64,000 bases of DNA from Sagittula stellata E-37 (GTDB lineage: Bacteria; Pseudomonadota; Alphaproteobacteria; Rhodobacterales; Rhodobacteraceae). A program made the position numbers and the translations under genes. The notes under the pieces were generated by a model. That model worked only from the letters and a program-made list of their open reading frames with translations. It was not told where the DNA came from and ran no database searches. Shown in pieces: positions 28,620 to 36,892 of the stretch; within the stretch, counting starts at the first letter, position 1, and the number at the start of each line of letters is the position of its first letter. The stretch spans positions 4,349,501 through 4,413,500 of the forward strand of contig NZ_CP155729.1 in assembly GCF_039724765.1 (NCBI RefSeq), written 5' to 3'.

Positions 28620-30902
28620 TCAGGCGACACAATCCGCGAAGTAATGGACGACACCACCTTCGCCCACTTCCTGCACCAGCCCATGAATGTCGGTCTCGAA
28701 GCCCGGGCATTCTCGCGCGAACTCGCGGTTGAAGCGCAGGTAATCCACGATCTTCGCATTGAAGACCTCGCCCGGGATCAGGAGCGGGATGCCCGGCGGA
28801 TACGGCGTCACCAGTGACGTGGTCACGCGTCCTTCGAGTTCGTCGATCGGCACGCGCTGGGTCGTGCGGCGCGCGATGTGCGAGAACGCCTCGGACGGGG
28901 TCATCGCGGGGTGGTGGTCTGACAGGTAGATTTCCGTCGACAGGCGGGCAACGTCGTACTTCGCATACATCGTGTGCACATGTTGGCAGAGATCCTTCAG
29001 GCCCATCTTCTCGTACCGGCGCTGCGCGGCGCAGAACTCCGGCATGACGCGCCACAGCGGGTTGTTCCGGTCGTAGTCGTCCTTGAACTGCTGCAACGCC
29101 GCCAGAAGCGTGTTCCACCGGCCCTTGGTGATGCCGATGGTGAACATGATGAAGAAGGAATAAAGCCCGGTCTTCTCGACCACCACGCCATGCTCCGTCA
29201 GGTACTTCGACACGATGGAGGCCGGGATGCCCTCGTCCGAGAACAGCCCGTCGATGTCCAGGCCCGGCGTGATGATCGTCGCCTTGATCGGGTCCAGCAT
29301 GTTGAACCCGCGGGCCATGTCGCCAAACCCGTGCCACGCGTCCTCGCCCGAGCTTTCGACGCCTTCGCTGTCGGTCTTCTTCAGCTCCCAGTCCTTGGCG
29401 CGACCGATGCCTTCCTCGGCCAGCGTGTCAGGCCCCCAGACCTGGAACCACCAGTCGTTGCCGAATTCCTCGTCGACCTTGCGCATCGCGCGGCGGAAAT
29501 CCAGCGCCTCGTCAAGGCTTTCCTCTACCAGCGCCGTGCCGCCCGGAGGCTCCATCATCGCGGCGGCCACGTCACAGGACGCGATGATCGAATATTGCGG
29601 CGAGGTCGAGGTGTGCATCAGGTACGCCTCGTTGAACAGGTGCCTGTCCAGCTTCGTCTCTTCGCTGTCCTGCACCAGGACGTGGCTTGCCTGAGAAATC
29701 CCGGCCAGCAGTTTGTGCACCGATTGCGTGACGTAGGTGACTGATTTCTTGCTCCGCTCCCGCTTGCGGCCCATGGCGTGATAGGTGCCGTAGAACGGAT
29801 GGAAGGCGGCGTGCGGCAGCCAGGCTTCGTCGAAATGCAGGTTCTCGATCCAGCCGTCCAGCATCCCCTTGATGACCTCGGTGTTGTAGAGCACGCCGTC
29901 ATAGGTCGATTGGGTCAGCGTCAGGATGCGCGGCTGGACCGTCTCCGGGTCGACGCCTTCCAGCAGCGGGTTGGCGCGGATCTTGGCCTTGATCGCCTCG
30001 GGCTCGAACTCCGAGCGCTGGATCGGACCGATGATTCCCCAGTGGTTGCGGGTGGGCTTCAGGAAAACCGGGATCGCGCCCGTCATGATGATCGAATGCA
30101 GGATCGACTTGTGGCAGTTGCGGTCGACCACCACCACGTCGCCCGGCGCCACGGTATGGTGCCAGACCATTTTGTTCGACGTGCTGGTCCCGTTGGTCAC
30201 GAAGAAGCAGTGATCCGCGTTGAAGATACGCGCCGCGTTCTTCTCCGACTCGCCGATGGCGCCATTGTGGTCCAGCAACTGGCCAAGTTCCTCAACCGCG
30301 TTGCACACGTCGGCCCGCAGCATGTTCTCGCCGTAGAACTGGTGGTACATCTGCCCGATGGGCGACTTGAGGAAAGCCACGCCGCCCGAATGCCCCGGGC
30401 AGTGCCACGAATAGGACCCGTCCTCCGCGTAATCCAGCAGCTCCTTGAAGAACGGCGGCTGGATGTACTCGAGGTAGCTTTTCGCTTCGCGGATGATGTG
30501 CTTGGCCACGAACTCCGGCGTGTCCTCGAACATGTGGATGAAGCCGTGCAGCTCGCGCAGGATGCCGTTCGGCAGATGGCGGCTGGTCTTGGTCTCGCCG
30601 TAGACGTAGATCGGCACGTCGGCGTTCTTCCAGCGCACTTCATCGATGAAGTTCTTCAGGTTCAGCACCGCCGGGTCGAGGTCCGGCCCGGGGCTGAATT
30701 CCTCGTCATCGATGGACAGCACGAAAGCCGACGCGCGGCTTTGCTGCTGGGCAAACTGGCTCAGGTCGCCATAGCTGGTGACGCCGAGCACCTCGAACCC
30801 TTCGCTTTCGATGGCCTGAGCCAGGGCGCGGATGCCAAGGCCGGATGTGTTTTCGGATCGGAAATCCTCGTCGATGATGACGATGGGAAAGCGGAATTTC
30901 AT
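28620..30902 (-). CDS. Orn/Lys/Arg decarboxylase (fold-I PLP enzyme)
   Basis: A 760-residue cytoplasmic enzyme. It has a receiver-like wing domain (about 1-130; IVIIDEDFRSENTSGLGIRAL), a PLP-binding domain with HSGGVAFLKSPIG, NGTSTSNKM and VVVDRNCHKS, and the PLP lysine in QSVHKLLAGISQAS (about residue 405), then a C-terminal domain (about 600-760). The family decarboxylates arginine, lysine or ornithine to agmatine, cadaverine or putrescine, for polyamine synthesis or acid resistance. The particular amino acid cannot be fixed by eye; arginine is most likely from overall similarity. A small winged-helix gene lies upstream on the same strand. Confidence 0.9.
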   Translation of the reverse strand: MKFRFPIVIIDEDFRSENTSGLGIRALAQAIESEGFEVLGVTSYGDLSQFAQQQSRASAFVLSIDDEEFSPGPDLDPAVLNLKNFIDEVRWKNADVPIYVYGETKTSRHLPNGILRELHGFIHMFEDTPEFVAKHIIREAKSYLEYIQPPFFKELLDYAEDGSYSWHCPGHSGGVAFLKSPIGQMYHQFYGENMLRADVCNAVEELGQLLDHNGAIGESEKNAARIFNADHCFFVTNGTSTSNKMVWHHTVAPGDVVVVDRNCHKSILHSIIMTGAIPVFLKPTRNHWGIIGPIQRSEFEPEAIKAKIRANPLLEGVDPETVQPRILTLTQSTYDGVLYNTEVIKGMLDGWIENLHFDEAWLPHAAFHPFYGTYHAMGRKRERSKKSVTYVTQSVHKLLAGISQASHVLVQDSEETKLDRHLFNEAYLMHTSTSPQYSIIASCDVAAAMMEPPGGTALVEESLDEALDFRRAMRKVDEEFGNDWWFQVWGPDTLAEEGIGRAKDWELKKTDSEGVESSGEDAWHGFGDMARGFNMLDPIKATIITPGLDIDGLFSDEGIPASIVSKYLTEHGVVVEKTGLYSFFIMFTIGITKGRWNTLLAALQQFKDDYDRNNPLWRVMPEFCAAQRRYEKMGLKDLCQHVHTMYAKYDVARLSTEIYLSDHHPAMTPSEAFSHIARRTTQRVPIDELEGRVTTSLVTPYPPGIPLLIPGEVFNAKIVDYLRFNREFARECPGFETDIHGLVQEVGEGGVVHYFADCVA

Positions 30903-31030
30903 GTGTCACTCCTCGGGACCGGCCCTGAACGGACGCACGGCGTCCACTCGTTGTTCCTGCCCGAGGCGGCATCGTCAAGGGGGCGCGCGGCGGGCACGGC
31001 ATGACACCGACCCGTGTGCGTTTCCTTGTG

Positions 31031-31336
31031 TCAGACGCCCATTGGCCTGCCTGTCAGGATGTAGACCTTGGTCTTTCTCTCCGGGGCCACCTCGATGTAG
31101 CCCAGTTCGAGCAACCGCTTGAGCGACCTGTGGAACGTCGCATGTTTCATGTCGCAGACGACACCGTCGGTCCTGACCTGTTCCGAGCTCACCTCGCCCC
31201 CGCCCGTGACGGCCGCAACCGAGTGAAAAGCGTACAGCAGATCGCGCTCGTTCCGAGACAGATCGGCGAGACCGGCGTCTTTTTCCATTTGCCAAAGCGC
31301 TGCACGCAGCTTGGCCATACCCGAAAGCGAGGACAT
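31031..31336 (-). CDS. Small winged-helix DNA-binding protein
   Basis: A 101-residue protein resembling a minimal MarR/winged-helix regulator: LSRNERDLLYAFHSVA opens the fold, ATFHRSLKRLLELGYIEVAP is the recognition helix and beginning of the wing, and ERKTKVYILT is the final strand. There is no ligand domain. It is 128 bp upstream of the decarboxylase gene on the same strand and may regulate it, which is inference. The start codon has several in-frame alternatives (ATG at codon 7). Confidence 0.72.
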   Translation of the reverse strand: MSSLSGMAKLRAALWQMEKDAGLADLSRNERDLLYAFHSVAAVTGGGEVSSEQVRTDGVVCDMKHATFHRSLKRLLELGYIEVAPERKTKVYILTGRPMGV

Positions 31337-31867
31337 ATTGCATCCAACCTTGAAATTTCGTTTTTGCTACAAAATATGTCGGCTCCTAACAAGGATGCAA
31401 AAACGCAATCCCGAGGTTTCGGGAGACCTTTCAGGCGTCCGGCGGCAAAAAATGAGGCATCGCGGCATCGGGACCTCTCCGAAAGGATAGCATCCTGCGC
31501 GCGGAACATGGAAACTTGGCAGAACGCAGGCTTCACTTGCGGAAACCCGCAACTGTTTCTGACGACCAGCCGCCGGGCACACCGAATGCCGGCTGACCGC
31601 AGTCCGGCTGGAAAAGACGACGTGGGGCGCTGAAGCCTTCTGGATTCGATGCTCGCAGCACGTTTCATTGGTCCATAAGACGGCCGCCTGCCGGATTGAA
31701 TTTAGACCAAAGAGATATTTTCTTAACAGCCGAAAGGTGACGTAAAGTAAGGCTGGGTAAGGTGCGCACCTGCATGCGGCAACTCGAAAAATAGCACGTT
31801 GCATCTGTTTGCTGAAAAGGAAGGGTCCGCCGCACGTGGCCGGATGCCCACCATCCATGACAGCAGG
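31337..31867. other. Intergenic region of about 530 bases without a supported gene
   Basis: The segment 31337-31400 is AT-rich and holds a possible minus-strand promoter for the winged-helix gene: TTGCAT (31395-31400) and TATTTT (31371-31376) with an 18-bp spacer. A second AT-rich patch lies at about 31695-31735. Frames crossing the region on either strand have no plausible starts or domain content. No RNA gene was recognised. Confidence 0.4.
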
Positions 31868-34800
31868 TTAGGGGAGCGACTTGTGCTGCGCGCTCCGAAG
31901 CGCGCGGCGCAGGACGCGCGACAGTTCTGCAGGGCGGCAAGGTTTGCGGACCAGCGGGGCCGAAACGTTGCCCATGTTCTCGCGCGTGATGCCGGTGTAG
32001 CCGGACATGTAGACGATGGCCACGTCCGGCCGCACGTCCCGTATCCTGCGCACGAGGTCGAAGCCGCCGATTCCTCCCGGCATGACCACATCGGTCAGGA
32101 GAATATCGAAACAGTCGGGATCGGCATCGACCAGATCGAGCGCCGCCCGCCCCGTGGCCGCAGTGAGGACGCGGTAACCCAGCGACTTCACCAGCTCCGA
32201 GGTCAGGAATAGCAGGTCGCTCTCGTCTTCGACGATCAGGACGCATTCGCCAGATCCTCTTTCGACCTGCTCCGAGTACGTCTGCTCGCTCCCGTCCGGC
32301 ATGTCGCCGCCTGGCAACCGGAGGATCACCGTCGCGCCGTGGTCCGGCGTGCTCAGGATGTCCATCTCGCCGTCCGACTGCTCGACGAAACCGTAGACCA
32401 TCGACAGGCCCAGGCCAGTGCCGCCGTCGCTGCCCTTGGTCGTGAAGAACGGGTCCGTGGCGCGGATGCGCACCTCCGGCGACATTCCCGGACCGTCGTC
32501 CACCACCGAGATTTCCACCCTGTCGAAACCGCCTGCGTCCGGGGCTGTCGCACAGGCCCGGACGACGATCCGCCCGCTGTCCGCCGCCCCGAGGATCGCG
32601 TCCCTGCTGTTCAGGACGAGGTTCAGCAACGCATTTTCAAGCTGCGATGAATCGCAGACCACCCAGAGGTCGGGCTCCGGAAACTCGGTCTCTAGCGTCA
32701 CGGACGTCTCCAGAAGCGGCCCGGCCAGGTCCCGCAGTTCTCGCAGCACGCGCGTGACCGACACAGCCTCCGGCGCGCCGGGTTGACGTTTTGCGAAGGC
32801 CAGCAAACGACCTGTCAAAAGGCTGCCCCGCTCGACCGAGGCCAGCGCCTTTTCGAGGAACGCTTTCTGTGTTTCATCCGCTGACATGCTGGCCAGTTGC
32901 GCTGCGTATTGGATCGTGGCGAGGATGTTGTTGAAGTCATGCGCCACCCCGCCGGTCAATTGACCCAAAGCATCCAGCCGTCCGGCGCGTTCCGCCTGCT
33001 GGCGCACCTTCTCCTGTTCGGTCACGTCCTCGATCACCAGCACGGTGGAGAGGTCGGATTGGGCGGGTGCCTCTACCGGGGAACTGGAGATACGCACAAA
33101 GCGCCTCGGGTCGCTCTCGCCGGTGCGCAGCACCGCCCGTTCCGAAACGATCTCGGCCCCGGCGCGGGCCCGCTGCACCGGATCCGCGGAAGACTGCAAC
33201 GGCAAGTCGTTGTCCGCGCCGACAAAGGTCAATTCGCCGGGCCAGTCCGCGGGCCACGCGTCGCCATTCAGCCCCAGCATGCCCACAGCGCCTGGATTGG
33301 CGAAGGCGACGCGCCCGTCGCGGCGGAGACCGACGATGGCGGCGCGCGTGGCGTTCAGGATCGCCCGCAGCCGAACCGAGACCCTTCGCAGGTCGTCGGC
33401 CTGGGTCTGCAGGCGGTGCTGCGCCCGCTTGGCCTGCACGAGGAAAGCGAGCGGGATGAGCACCGCAAGCGCAATGCCGATGCCACCTGCCAGACGGATG
33501 CGGGCGGGCGTCCAGAACACCGGATCGCCCATCCAGCGGTCGCGCAGGGCGATGAACTCCTCGGACGACAGGTAACCGGGGATAGCGGCGTTGAGCCGCT
33601 CCCGCACCTCGGGCAGGCCGAGACGCAGCGCCACAGCCCGCTGCGAAACGTCAAACGGCGGCATGATCTCGCGGACGTCCCCGCTCAATCCACCGCGCGA
33701 CAATATCTCCCGCGCGGGTACGCTGGCGTAGAGCACGGCGTCGACTTCTTCGCTCAGCAAGCCCTCGAACAGCCCCGACTCGTCCGGGTACGTGGACAGC
33801 ATCAGCCCACCATGATCCCGGGCCAGTTGCGCCGCATAGTTGTTCTCGCGCACACCGACCCGGAGACCCTCCAGATCGTCGAGCCCCTGCACATCGTCGC
33901 CTTCGCCGTAGCGCACGAAAATCGCGTAGGGCGACTGCTGGATCGGAATGGAGAAATCCATGGTCTGCCGCTTTTCGTTGGTCACGCTGATCGGCGGCAG
34001 CAGGTCATAGCGTCCCGGCCCCGGTCCCCGCGCCCATTCCTCGACCGTGATACCCTTGTATCGCAGCGTCAGACCCGCACGCGACGCCAGCCCGCGCAGC
34101 GTCTCGACTCCGTAGCCGGTAAAGGTCCCGTCCGCATTGACCACCTGGTACGGCGGGAAATGCGTGACGCCGACGGTGAGGACGCCGGGCGCGGGCTCTG
34201 GCGGGATCATGTTCCACCATTGCAGCAGGTCGCTCAGAGTACCGTCCGCACGCATGTCGTCGATGGCACGGTTGATCCGGGGCATCAGGTCGGCCCGATC
34301 GGGCGACAAGGCGATGTAGTGCGGTTCGCTGCGCAGCGGCTCTCCGGCGATGCGGATCCGGTAGTCGAGCCGCGCCTTGCGCAGGAAATCCACCGCGGCC
34401 TTGTGCAGCGTCACGACCCCATCCACCTGGCCGACCAGCAGAGCCGCGAAAGCGGACGACACGGTGTCGAACGTCACAACTTCGGCCCGTCCCCGGAGGT
34501 CGGCCAGATCGCTTCCGGCGGCATCGCGCACGATCCCGACACGCCGTCCCGCCATGCTGTCAAGATTGGTGTCGGCACGCGCCTCGCCCAGAACGAACAG
34601 GTAGACAGCCGTCTCGGCCACCGGTTCCGACAGCAGGACCCTGCCGCGCATGATCGGCAGATCGATGACACCGGCGAGCATGTCGGTTTCGCCCTCGGCC
34701 TGTGCGGCCAGCGCCGCCGGGTAAGTCGGATAACGCCGAAAGTCGACCTCGAAACCGGCCCGGCGGCCGATCTCTTGCGCCAGTTCCGCGAAGAAGCCGG

Positions 34801-34951
34801 TCAAACCGGACTCGGTCTGTTCATATACCCCGTTCAGCGGTGCCCAAGGCACGACGACCCGCTCCTCCGCGACATCTTGCGCGGCGGCCGGGAAGCTGCA
34901 GATCAAGGCAATCGCCGAAGCCAGAAGCACACGGACAAGCAGGTTTGACAT
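31868..34951 (-). CDS. Hybrid sensor histidine kinase with tandem periplasmic SBP_bac_3 domains
   Basis: A 1027-residue membrane sensor. A signal sequence (LASAIALICSFPAAAQD) precedes two periplasmic amino-acid-binding-type domains (about 30-245 and 255-480, the second opening VGVTHFPPYQVVNADG), a membrane helix (about 490-510), a PAS domain, a HisKA helix with GGVAHDFNNILATIQ (phospho-accepting His), a HATPase domain with NLVLNSRDAI and GGTGLGLSMVYGFVEQ, and a C-terminal receiver with LLTDVVMPGG (phospho-Asp). Such BvgS-like proteins sense periplasmic solutes. The start is ATG 34951 because it places the signal sequence correctly; the frame extends to 35023. It is divergent from a single-domain receiver gene. 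Confidence 0.9.
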   Translation of the reverse strand: MSNLLVRVLLASAIALICSFPAAAQDVAEERVVVPWAPLNGVYEQTESGLTGFFAELAQEIGRRAGFEVDFRRYPTYPAALAAQAEGETDMLAGVIDLPIMRGRVLLSEPVAETAVYLFVLGEARADTNLDSMAGRRVGIVRDAAGSDLADLRGRAEVVTFDTVSSAFAALLVGQVDGVVTLHKAAVDFLRKARLDYRIRIAGEPLRSEPHYIALSPDRADLMPRINRAIDDMRADGTLSDLLQWWNMIPPEPAPGVLTVGVTHFPPYQVVNADGTFTGYGVETLRGLASRAGLTLRYKGITVEEWARGPGPGRYDLLPPISVTNEKRQTMDFSIPIQQSPYAIFVRYGEGDDVQGLDDLEGLRVGVRENNYAAQLARDHGGLMLSTYPDESGLFEGLLSEEVDAVLYASVPAREILSRGGLSGDVREIMPPFDVSQRAVALRLGLPEVRERLNAAIPGYLSSEEFIALRDRWMGDPVFWTPARIRLAGGIGIALAVLIPLAFLVQAKRAQHRLQTQADDLRRVSVRLRAILNATRAAIVGLRRDGRVAFANPGAVGMLGLNGDAWPADWPGELTFVGADNDLPLQSSADPVQRARAGAEIVSERAVLRTGESDPRRFVRISSSPVEAPAQSDLSTVLVIEDVTEQEKVRQQAERAGRLDALGQLTGGVAHDFNNILATIQYAAQLASMSADETQKAFLEKALASVERGSLLTGRLLAFAKRQPGAPEAVSVTRVLRELRDLAGPLLETSVTLETEFPEPDLWVVCDSSQLENALLNLVLNSRDAILGAADSGRIVVRACATAPDAGGFDRVEISVVDDGPGMSPEVRIRATDPFFTTKGSDGGTGLGLSMVYGFVEQSDGEMDILSTPDHGATVILRLPGGDMPDGSEQTYSEQVERGSGECVLIVEDESDLLFLTSELVKSLGYRVLTAATGRAALDLVDADPDCFDILLTDVVMPGGIGGFDLVRRIRDVRPDVAIVYMSGYTGITRENMGNVSAPLVRKPCRPAELSRVLRRALRSAQHKSLP

Positions 34952-35109
34952 GGGGCGGTCCCGTATGACACGTGATCCCAGTGACACCCGTTGCATCTGT
35001 CGATGCAAGCGAAGATACTTCACAGGGTTGTTTTAGCGGTGCGCGGAAAGCCCGTCGTCCGCGTGCGCCAGACTGATCGGATTCCTCCTCACTTCACCGG
35101 ATTTGCTCC

Positions 35110-35478
35110 ATGCCAGACAAACGCGTCCTGATCGTGGACGACAACGCCGACCTCGCCAGACTGATGGCCGAGATCTGCCGGGTCTTGGGGCACGACGCCC
35201 TGGTGGCTCAGGACTTGAACAGCGGGTTGGAAGCGCTCACGGCGGGGCCGCGCGTCGCCCTTACGCTCGTGGACGTGTCGCTGCCCGGAGGCCGCAATGG
35301 ATTCGACTTCGTGGATCAGGCGCGGGCGATCCAACCGGACCTCGTGTATGCTTTGATGTCGGGCCTGGGCTCCAGCGCCGAACGACCCGCCCACCACGAA
35401 GACACAACCGTCCTTCAAAAGCCGATCCCCATGGATCAGCTCAAGGCGATTCTGGGCGGGTTGAAGAAGGCACCCTAA
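35110..35478 (+). CDS. Single-domain response regulator (receiver only)
   Basis: A 122-residue receiver domain: the acidic pair is in VLIVDDNADLARLM, the phospho-Asp in LTLVDVSLPGG (about residue 58) and the conserved lysine in VLQKPIPMD. It has no output domain, so it works as a phosphate shuttle, sink or protein-binding switch. It is divergently transcribed from the hybrid kinase with 158 bp between the starts, which suggests that they belong to the same phosphorelay. Confidence 0.87.
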   Translation: MPDKRVLIVDDNADLARLMAEICRVLGHDALVAQDLNSGLEALTAGPRVALTLVDVSLPGGRNGFDFVDQARAIQPDLVYALMSGLGSSAERPAHHEDTTVLQKPIPMDQLKAILGGLKKAP

Positions 35479-35925
35479 CACGCCCATGTATCGGACAGCC
35501 TTGAGCCTTCGGGTCAGGGGGCGGCGAGGTCGCACCCGTGACAATGGGTACCGGTGATCCAGCCGCGCCTGAGTTTTTCGGTACGATGGCAGGATGACCA
35601 TCGCCATCACTATAATGAAGGCACAGGCTTCGGGATGTTCGGGCGGAGCCTCGCCGGAACACACCGACGCGCGCGATCCAGCGGCTCTGCGCCCGGACCG
35701 TATCGGCCGGAGGCGGCATAACACCATCCATGACGACAACGCTCACATTGCCCTCGGCATGAAAAATAGACGTGGATTGGCCCGCCAGGTTGCGTGTCCG
35801 AAGACCCCGGACTTTCAGGCGCTTACGATCGTCATGCCCCAAAATGCACTTTGCCCGAATAGTCGTGCAACCGAATGCCGCTTTGTCGGTTGGTTCGAAA
35901 AGAAAAGCAGGGATGGGACGAAGGG
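35479..35925. other. Intergenic region of about 450 bases before the oxidase operon
   Basis: No convincing coding frame, RNA gene or terminator was seen. Short frames on both strands lack ribosome binding sites and family-like sequence. The oxidase promoter should lie in its right part, but no clear -35/-10 pair was found. Confidence 0.4.
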
Positions 35926-36885
35926 TTGCGGCGCATTTCAGTTCTGACGGCGGGATTGCTGCTGTCCGGTTGCAGCGGACGGCACAACTGGCTGTCGTCT
36001 GCGGGCGAGGAAGCGCAGACCATCGAACCCCTGTTCTGGACGGTCGTGGCGGGTGCCGCCCTGATCTGGACGCTGGTTGTGGGCGCCGCTGTCTTTGCCC
36101 ACCGCGCCGAGGCCAAGCCGCACCGCGAACAGCAGGCTCGCCGCTTCATCATCTGGGGCGGCGCTGTCCTGCCCACAGTGGTGGTCGGCGCCCTGTTGAT
36201 CTGGGGCCTGTTCATCCTGCGCGACCTCGTGGCCGACGAAGGCGACCTGACCGTCCGGGTGGACGGCGAACGCTGGTGGTGGCGCGTGATCTACGAGACC
36301 CCGGAAGGCGAGGTCTTCACCGCCAATGAGATCCGCATGCCGCTGGGAAAGACGACGCTCTTCCGCCTGACCGCGGACGACGTGATCCATTCCTTCTGGG
36401 TGCCCGCGATGGGCGGCAAGATGGACATGATCCCAGGCCGCGAAACCAAGCTGACCCTGACACCCACGAAACTGGGAAGCTGGGGCGGGCTCTGCGCGGA
36501 ATACTGCGGCGGCGCGCACGCCCTGATGCGCTTCGACGCCGTGGTGATGGAGCCGGAAGCCTTCGACGCCTGGCTGCAGAACGAATCCTCCCCCGCCCGG
36601 ATCACGGAGGGCGATCCCGGCTGGGAGGTCTTCCTCGACGAGGGCTGCGGCGCCTGCCACACGCTGCGCGGCACGGAGGCCGTGGGGCAGGTCGGCCCCG
36701 ACCTCACCCACCTTGCCAGCCGCGAACGGCTGGGCGCGGGCATCTACGACATGACCCCCGAGAACATGGCCCGCTGGATCACCGATCTCGACGCCATGAA
36801 ACCCGACATCGACATGCCCGCCTATCCGTATCTTTCCGGCGACCGCCTCGACGCGCTCGTCTCCTTCCTGATGAGCCTCAAGTAA
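35926..36885 (+). CDS. Cytochrome c oxidase subunit II with fused C-terminal cytochrome c domain (caa3 type)
   Basis: A lipoprotein of about 319 residues. A lipobox (LTAGLLLSGC, Cys16 if translation begins at TTG 35926) is followed by two membrane helices and the periplasmic CuA domain, with HSFWVPAMGGKMDMIPG and the copper-ligand segment CAEYCGGAHALM. The C-terminal domain has a heme c site, GCGACHTLRG, and a MP-containing segment supplying the axial methionine (DIDMPAYPYLS). It accepts electrons from a cytochrome and passes them to subunit I. The first ATG in frame, at 35875, would add 17 residues before the signal; TTG 35926 gives a typical short lipoprotein signal. Confidence 0.9.
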   Translation: MRRISVLTAGLLLSGCSGRHNWLSSAGEEAQTIEPLFWTVVAGAALIWTLVVGAAVFAHRAEAKPHREQQARRFIIWGGAVLPTVVVGALLIWGLFILRDLVADEGDLTVRVDGERWWWRVIYETPEGEVFTANEIRMPLGKTTLFRLTADDVIHSFWVPAMGGKMDMIPGRETKLTLTPTKLGSWGGLCAEYCGGAHALMRFDAVVMEPEAFDAWLQNESSPARITEGDPGWEVFLDEGCGACHTLRGTEAVGQVGPDLTHLASRERLGAGIYDMTPENMARWITDLDAMKPDIDMPAYPYLSGDRLDALVSFLMSLK

Positions 36886-36892
36886 AGCCGCC

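Noticed and set aside
31001..31633. A 210-codon plus-strand frame opposite the winged-helix gene
   Set aside because: It runs antisense to a recognisable DNA-binding fold and ends in non-gene-like sequence.
32897..34948. A 683-codon plus-strand frame opposite the sensor kinase
   Set aside because: The kinase frame has all expected domains in order; this one has low-complexity Arg/Gly/His content.
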